This document shows positions 59,432 to 64,000 of a DNA stretch of 64,000 nt, piece after piece. The stretch's first letter is position 1. Each line of letters begins with the position of its first letter. Source of the DNA: Iodobacter ciconiae (GTDB taxonomy: Bacteria; Pseudomonadota; Gammaproteobacteria; Burkholderiales; Chitinibacteraceae); contig NZ_CP034433.1 of NCBI RefSeq assembly GCF_003952345.1, positions 2,356,001-2,420,000 on the forward strand, read 5' to 3'. Position numbers and translations under genes: made by a program. The notes under the pieces were generated by a model. The model saw only the letters and a list, made by a program, of their open reading frames with translations, was not told the DNA's origin and ran no database searches.

Positions 59432-60196
59432 ATGCATCCAGCAATTATTAATGCATCAAAATTAATTTTAGTTGGCGATATTAATGGTGCAGAAAAAACA
59501 CTATCCGATATTGCGGATCAGCAGGGTGATTATGCACTTGCTGAAATTTTGGAAGACGTGCCAGCCAAAGACCTGCTAGCCATTATGCGTGAATATGATT
59601 CATCTAAAGAATCTGTACTCAGCTTAATGGTTACGCCCGAGCAATTTGCCCGTGCCATTGTTTTAGACTCACAGTATGGTGATCGCACGAAAGATAAATT
59701 ACGCGCCATGATGAATGTTGTGATTTACAAGCATTCGGATTCCGCCGAAGAATACCTGGAAGCCATCTATGAAAACAAACCGGCAGGAATAGAAACCCTT
59801 GCAGATTACTTCCATGATTTTCACGAAGATGTTTTTAATTTTGTGCTGCATGCCAGTAATACTACTGCAGTACTCCCTTTTATCTCTGACGACGGCAGTA
59901 GCAGTATTGATGAAATTAAAGAATTTTTTGAAGTCTTTCACTCGACAGAACATATTATCGATAAATTAAAATGGAATATATCGCGCGCAGAAATCGCCGA
60001 CAGCGACTGGAAAGAAACCATTTGGGTCTTATTTCATGAATTACCTGATGCATTTGATCATCTGATTCTTGAGCTGCAAGGCCGGGTGCTTAGTAAATAC
60101 CTGAAAACCGAAAATAAGACTGCAAACAGCACAATGATTGAAGATCTGCTCAAAATAATTGATCTTGAAAGTGACGCCGAAGAATCTGCAATTTAA
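59432..60196 (+). CDS. Acidic helical protein of unknown function
   Basis: 254 aa. AAAGGA lies 8 bp before the ATG. N-terminal MHPAIINASKLILVGDINGA, EKTLSDIADQQGDYALAEIL; central VIYKHSDSAEEYLEAIYENK; C-terminal DLLKIIDLESDAEESAI. Mostly helical and acidic, no TM, no signal peptide. No domain recognised. Third gene of the cassette; spacing 70 bp after gene two and 9 bp before gene four. Confidence 0.75.
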   Translation: MHPAIINASKLILVGDINGAEKTLSDIADQQGDYALAEILEDVPAKDLLAIMREYDSSKESVLSLMVTPEQFARAIVLDSQYGDRTKDKLRAMMNVVIYKHSDSAEEYLEAIYENKPAGIETLADYFHDFHEDVFNFVLHASNTTAVLPFISDDGSSSIDEIKEFFEVFHSTEHIIDKLKWNISRAEIADSDWKETIWVLFHELPDAFDHLILELQGRVLSKYLKTENKTANSTMIEDLLKIIDLESDAEESAI

Positions 60197-60205
60197 AGGG
60201 AAAGT

Positions 60206-61402
60206 ATGAGCACAGCCTCTACCGCATTATCCACCATTGATAGTCGCAGATTTTTTGATAAGGCCCTTAGCCATGGTGTAGCTGAAGGGCTTATTTCAAG
60301 CGAAAAATTAACCCTGATTCAAACTGATTTAGCCAAGGGCATGGTGCAGATTGCCAATTATTTTGGCACAGCCTATCTGCGCCCGGATATTGAATTATCA
60401 CTCACCCGGATGGTTAATTTAATCAGCCTCTATCTGGAGGAAGTTTCTAAAGGTGATCTGCGGCTTGCAGCGCTATCTTTAAGCAAAAATACCCTGCTAT
60501 CCCACTCTAAAGCGGGTGCAGATATGCTCAGAAAATTGCATGCAATGCCGCAGGATACTTTACTGCTGGGTAAATCGGGTGAAGACGCAATAAATTATCT
60601 GAATCAGCAAACGGCGCAAGAGCATATTTCCTTTGCTAAATATTTTGAAGAAATAAAACAAAGACAGCAGTACCAGCAAAAAATAGAGCTAGGAGCTTGG
60701 CTTGCAAAAGCGCTTTCCTTACCTGCCAGAGAATTCTGCGATGCTAAATCGTTGATTCAAACAGCAATGCTGATTCTGTTTGTTAAGGATGCAAAATTTA
60801 AACTGCCTAATCGTACAGAAATCGATAAGCTTATTAAATCAGCAAAAAAATCCAGCCTAAATGCAGATCGATTTAATCTGTTTTTTAGCAGCGCACCTGC
60901 CCGGGTACAAAGCACGGCCCAGGCAGAAATGGCAGAATTTATGGCATTCGAGCTGGCCAAAATCAAGGCGGCTCTATTTGTGCCCGAAACCTATTATATT
61001 CTTGATGCAGATATCAGCGAAATTAGCAGTCGTGATTATGAAATAGCTAAGCATTGGAGAAAAATAAGTAATGATAATGACGAGCAATGTATTGCAACGC
61101 TATTTTTATTAGCGGCAACCGAGCTGCCATTAAAATCAACACTACTCAAAAGAGAAGCAAAAGAAATTATTAGTAAATATAGAGATGCAGGCTTTAATGC
61201 TGCGGCAATTCATCATTTTATAGAGCATATTATTCCAGTTTCATATCAGGAAGAGCTCACAAAATTATGGAATAGTGATTTAAAAAATACAGCAGGCTAC
61301 GAGCTGGCCAACGATAACCCGGACCGTCCTGATTTTTATATGGAAAGAGCGCTTAACTATTTGCAATCAATCTGCAGCACTTCCTGGAAAGGGCGTAATT
61401 AA
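60206..61402 (+). CDS. Helical protein of unknown function, last gene of J-domain cassette
   Basis: 398 aa with AAAGGGAAAG before the ATG. Largely helical: LIQTDLAKGMVQIANYFGTA, ELSLTRMVNLISLYLEEVSK, LSLSKNTLLSHSKAGADML, KYFEEIKQRQQYQQKIELGA. No recognised catalytic motif, no signal peptide or membrane segment. The low-complexity start (MSTASTALSTID) suggests a flexible N-terminus. Co-oriented with the preceding three genes with 9 bp spacing, so the four probably work together; the process is unknown. Confidence 0.75.
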   Translation: MSTASTALSTIDSRRFFDKALSHGVAEGLISSEKLTLIQTDLAKGMVQIANYFGTAYLRPDIELSLTRMVNLISLYLEEVSKGDLRLAALSLSKNTLLSHSKAGADMLRKLHAMPQDTLLLGKSGEDAINYLNQQTAQEHISFAKYFEEIKQRQQYQQKIELGAWLAKALSLPAREFCDAKSLIQTAMLILFVKDAKFKLPNRTEIDKLIKSAKKSSLNADRFNLFFSSAPARVQSTAQAEMAEFMAFELAKIKAALFVPETYYILDADISEISSRDYEIAKHWRKISNDNDEQCIATLFLLAATELPLKSTLLKREAKEIISKYRDAGFNAAAIHHFIEHIIPVSYQEELTKLWNSDLKNTAGYELANDNPDRPDFYMERALNYLQSICSTSWKGRN

Positions 61403-61600
61403 TATTTATACCCAGCAAGGCTGCGGTTATCTGCAAAACCAGCTCTGTTTCCAGCCTTAAACATAGGAGTAAAATTACCCCCGCCAGCAGGCATTTAATG
61501 CATAAGCCGCTGAAATTAAATAAATAAAAACATAACGGCCTGCCAGACTTGAAGCGGTGGGGTACAATGGCCCCGTTTACCATTTCCTTAGCCTGTCATC

Positions 61601-62224
61601 ATGAGTATTCGTGCTGTTATCTTTGATTTTGGTGGTGTTTTATTCGATTGGAATCCCGATTATCTTTATCGTAAATTAATTAGCGATGAAAAAGAGCGGG
61701 CATTTTTCTTAAGCGAAGTTTGTAATAGCGAATGGAATATCGGGCAGGACCGTGGCCGTAGTATTAGCGATGCCACCCGAATCAAACAAGCCGAATTTCC
61801 AGAATATGCCGATTGGATTGCCGCATTTTATGCACGCTGGCCAGAGACATTAAATGGCACTTTGGTAGAAGGCGTCGCGCTGATGGAACAATTGGAAGCC
61901 GCGCAGGTCCCACTCTATGGCTTAACTAACTGGTCTGCTGAAACATTTCCCTATGCATGGGAAAACTATCCTTTGCTCCACCGCTTTAAAGATATTGTGG
62001 TGTCTGGCCATCTGGGATTAATTAAACCTGACCCGGCCATTTATCAGGTAATGTTTGAGCGAATAGCTCAGTCTATTCAAAATTTACAGCCTGATGAGCT
62101 GGTTTTTATTGATGATGCAGCAAAAAACGCGAATGCTGCTACAAAATTAGGCTGGCACGGGATTCACCATACAAGTGCAAAAGAAACCGCAAGGCAGCTT
62201 CATCAATTAGGTGTGCAATTTTAA
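61601..62224 (+). CDS. HAD-superfamily phosphatase
   Basis: 207 aa. HAD motif I IFDFGGVLFDWNPDYL (variant with Gly-Gly), motif II near YGLTNWSAETFP, motif III Lys in LGLIKPDPAIY and motif IV FIDDAAKNANAATKLGW. Resembles the YihX group (glucose-1-phosphate phosphatase) and haloacid dehalogenase-like hydrolases; substrate not assignable. The next gene starts inside its stop (TAATG). Confidence 0.85.
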   Translation: MSIRAVIFDFGGVLFDWNPDYLYRKLISDEKERAFFLSEVCNSEWNIGQDRGRSISDATRIKQAEFPEYADWIAAFYARWPETLNGTLVEGVALMEQLEAAQVPLYGLTNWSAETFPYAWENYPLLHRFKDIVVSGHLGLIKPDPAIYQVMFERIAQSIQNLQPDELVFIDDAAKNANAATKLGWHGIHHTSAKETARQLHQLGVQF

Positions 62225-62502
62225 TGGCTACCCATCAATCTCCCCGCATAAGCATTTTGTACTGCGCACAGTGCAACTGGTTACTTCGTTCTGCCTGGCT
62301 GGCGCAAGAGCTGCTTTCAACTTTTGCACAAGAGCTGGGAGAAGTCGCTTTGCAACCTGGCACAGGCGGAGTTTTTATTGTGAGCTGTATGGATACCCTG
62401 GTCTGGGATAGAAAAATCGAGGGCCGGTTTCCTGAGGCAAAAGAGCTGAAACAACGTGTCCGCGATTTGATCGCACCAGAAAAACAATTAGGCCATAAAT
62501 AA
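62224..62502 (+). CDS. SelT/SelW/SelH-family redox protein (Rdx)
   Basis: 92 aa: ILYCAQCNWLLRSAWLAQEL carries the CxxC thioredoxin-like motif (CAQC, no selenocysteine), then QPGTGGVFIVSCMDTLVWDR and FPEAKELKQRVRDLI typical of Rdx proteins. Small thiol-disulfide protein, cytoplasmic. One-base overlap with the HAD phosphatase gene. Confidence 0.9.
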   Translation: MATHQSPRISILYCAQCNWLLRSAWLAQELLSTFAQELGEVALQPGTGGVFIVSCMDTLVWDRKIEGRFPEAKELKQRVRDLIAPEKQLGHK

Positions 62503-62632
62503 ATAATAAGACTAAATAACAGACCCAATCATCCATATTCTGAAAAATACATGAGCACCTGAATAAGTGCTTTGCGAACACTAGCAAACTTGCTTATGTT
62601 GATTTAAACCCGTCCTGTGTTAAGTTACGCCC

Positions 62633-63112
62633 ATGCTTAAGTATCTCTTTATTTCTATCCTCTGTATTGCTCCGTTTGCCCACGCCGATATCTACAAATA
62701 TGTGGATGAGCACGGCAATGTGACGTTTTCGAATATCCCCATGCGTAACGCGCAGCGTATTCTGGCTGAGCCCGGAGCACTTATCCCTGCGCCGCGCCCA
62801 CGTGGTAATTCAACCCCGAAGGAGCGCAGCCCGCAAACGGCGACCCCGGGCAACTTCCCGCGTGTTGATGCTGCCACGCAAAAAAGCCGGGATAGTAACC
62901 GCCATCTGATTCTGAATGAAGAGCTCACCAGCGAGCAAAAAAACCTGGCCGAGGCGCGCCGTTTACTTGCTGATGCAGAAAACAGCAAAACAGCCGAAGA
63001 AAAAGCCAGCCCGCAAAAATATGTGGAAAAAATAGGCCGTATTCGCAATAACATGACGCTGCACGAAAAAAACATCAGCGCCTTGCAATCTGAAATCAGC
63101 CGCCTGCGCTAA
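62633..63112 (+). CDS. DUF4124 domain protein, exported
   Basis: 159 aa with a signal peptide (KYLFISILCIAPFAHA) and the DUF4124 motif DIYKYVDEHGNVTFSNIP immediately after. The rest is Pro/Arg-rich, then a helical coiled coil (LTSEQKNLAEARRLLADAEN, NNMTLHEKNISALQSEISRL). Periplasmic, function unknown. The DUF4124-ntrB order is common in Neisseriales-like genomes, which helps to place the organism. Confidence 0.88.
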   Translation: MLKYLFISILCIAPFAHADIYKYVDEHGNVTFSNIPMRNAQRILAEPGALIPAPRPRGNSTPKERSPQTATPGNFPRVDAATQKSRDSNRHLILNEELTSEQKNLAEARRLLADAENSKTAEEKASPQKYVEKIGRIRNNMTLHEKNISALQSEISRLR

Positions 63113-63164
63113 GCCCCGGCACAGCCCCCGCCCTTATTTCCAGCGCACCACAAGCACAAGGCAA

Positions 63165-63181
63165 TGCACCACCATGGTGCA
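63165..63181. promoter_or_regulatory. Perfect NtrC-binding site upstream of glnL
   Basis: TGCACCACCATGGTGCA matches the NtrC enhancer consensus exactly and lies in a longer palindrome (63161-63185). It is 51 bp upstream of the sigma-54 promoter. Confidence 0.88.
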
Positions 63182-63232
63182 TTGCTCGTGTATGCTTTTA
63201 CTCTGAAGCCGCCATACAGGCCATTTTCTTGC

Positions 63233-63248
63233 TGGCCCGCAAATTGCT
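63233..63248 (+). promoter_or_regulatory. Sigma-54 promoter of glnL
   Basis: TGGCCCGCAAATTGCT keeps GG and GC exactly 12 bp apart. It ends about 38 bp before the glnL ATG and lies downstream of a perfect NtrC site, so the kinase-regulator pair is probably autoregulated. Confidence 0.8.
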
Positions 63249-63286
63249 ACACCCCATGGATAAACGATCTTACAGGGCAAGCCGCT

Positions 63287-64000
63287 ATGAGCCATTCTGC
63301 CTTTTCCGGCCTGGAGTTTCTGGATGATGCCGTTATCGCTGTTGCTGCAGACGGTACGCTGGTTTACATTAATCCGGCAGCAACTGATCTGCTAGGCCTG
63401 CGCCAGGATGACGTAGGCATGACCTTGTCTGCCAGTTTGGAACCACACAGCCCCATTGTGAGCGCCGTCATTACGGCCTGTGCCGAAAACATCAGCATTA
63501 CCGAGCACGAGCTGCTGCTTTCCACCAACCATGGCGATATCTACGTTACGCTCACTGCCAGCCCCATCGAAACCAGTGCAGCAGCAGCCCTGGTGGAGAT
63601 CCGCCAGATGGATCAGCAGCGAAAAATTGTAAATGAAGCCAGGCTGCAGGCGCAGCAGCAGGCCAACCGCGAACTGATCCGTAATCTGGCACACGAAATT
63701 AAAAATCCGCTTGGCGGAATACGCGGCGCAGCCCAGCTGCTATCAAGCGAGCTGCATAGCCGCGAGCTGCAAGAATATACCCAGGTGATTATTGATGAAT
63801 CGCAGCGCCTGCAAAGACTGCTTGATCGGCTGCTCACCCCGCATCGCCTGCCCAAGCTGACCGAGCTCAATATTCATGAAGTCCTGGAGCGTGTGCGCAG
63901 CCTTGCTTTAGCAGAAACACCCAATGGCTTATCGGTAAAACGGGATTACGACACCAGCCTGCCCAACCTGATTGCCGACCAGGAGCAGCTTATACAGGCG
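63287..64000 (+). CDS. glnL: Nitrogen regulation histidine kinase NtrB (GlnL), partial
   Basis: 238 codons to the window edge. PAS domain (LEFLDDAVIAVAADGTLVYI, NPAATDLLGLRQDD), then the NtrB-specific H box NLAHEIKNPLGGIRGAAQLL and the beginning of the ATPase domain. It phosphorylates NtrC (GlnG) when nitrogen is short, under PII control. The ATG follows GGGCAAGCC, a weak ribosome site. The HATPase domain and ntrC should follow outside the window. Confidence 0.94.
   Translation, partial: MSHSAFSGLEFLDDAVIAVAADGTLVYINPAATDLLGLRQDDVGMTLSASLEPHSPIVSAVITACAENISITEHELLLSTNHGDIYVTLTASPIETSAAAALVEIRQMDQQRKIVNEARLQAQQQANRELIRNLAHEIKNPLGGIRGAAQLLSSELHSRELQEYTQVIIDESQRLQRLLDRLLTPHRLPKLTELNIHEVLERVRSLALAETPNGLSVKRDYDTSLPNLIADQEQLIQA

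Noticed and set aside
1..64000. CRISPR arrays, tRNA or rRNA genes
   Set aside because: No regularly spaced repeats, tRNA cloverleaf ends or rRNA-like stretches were noticed on either strand.

Overview
The window looks like a betaproteobacterial chromosome, most likely order Neisseriales (Chromobacterium/Iodobacter-like). This is inferred from the aroE-mtgA pair, glnA and glnL each with a sigma-54/NtrC promoter, a DUF4124 gene beside glnL, and a methanolan-type eps locus with an exosortase. No tRNA, rRNA or CRISPR array was seen.

Left part (1-9540): the end of mtgA, aroE, a rhodanese protein and glnA, followed by an L-lactate operon lutABC-lldP read leftward. A GntR regulator (lldR) is divergent from it, and GGTnnnACC operator-like palindromes lie in the shared promoter region.

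Accessory part (9541-23066): a nest of two IS3-family elements plus the relic of a third. It abuts a decaying type VI secretion (T6SS) vgrG-effector-immunity island read leftward. One vgrG is interrupted only by an in-frame TAG. It is followed by a LysM mini-protein, a two-domain peptidoglycan hydrolase (SLT-like plus M23) and secreted proteins that may be immunity proteins. A second, older module is a vgrG fragment fused to an M23-like effector whose 3' end was removed by an insertion sequence. A near-perfect 22-bp hairpin and an XRE-regulator pseudogene also lie here.

Polysaccharide part (23067-51288): a CinA-like protein, then about 27 kb of exopolysaccharide genes all read leftward. In transcription order: epsL-type barrel, initiating glycosyl-1-P transferase, epsD, epsE, epsF, epsG, exosortase B, epsI, gmd, fcl, wzx-type flippase, glycosyltransferases, a secreted beta-helix protein, a wzy/EpsG-type polymerase, more glycosyltransferases, a WecG/TagA transferase, ugd, manC, gmm and manB. 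Together they predict a GDP-mannose/GDP-fucose/UDP-glucuronate heteropolysaccharide exported by a Wzx/Wzy/Wza-like route. A BMP-family binding protein, a large hybrid histidine kinase and a REC-GGDEF diguanylate cyclase sit just upstream on the same strand (52094-57661), which suggests c-di-GMP control of the polysaccharide.

Right part (58535-64000): a four-gene cassette of a J-domain mini-protein and three unrecognised proteins, a HAD phosphatase, a SelW-like redox protein, a DUF4124 protein, and glnL (ntrB), cut by the window edge. A perfect NtrC palindrome and a sigma-54 promoter precede glnL.
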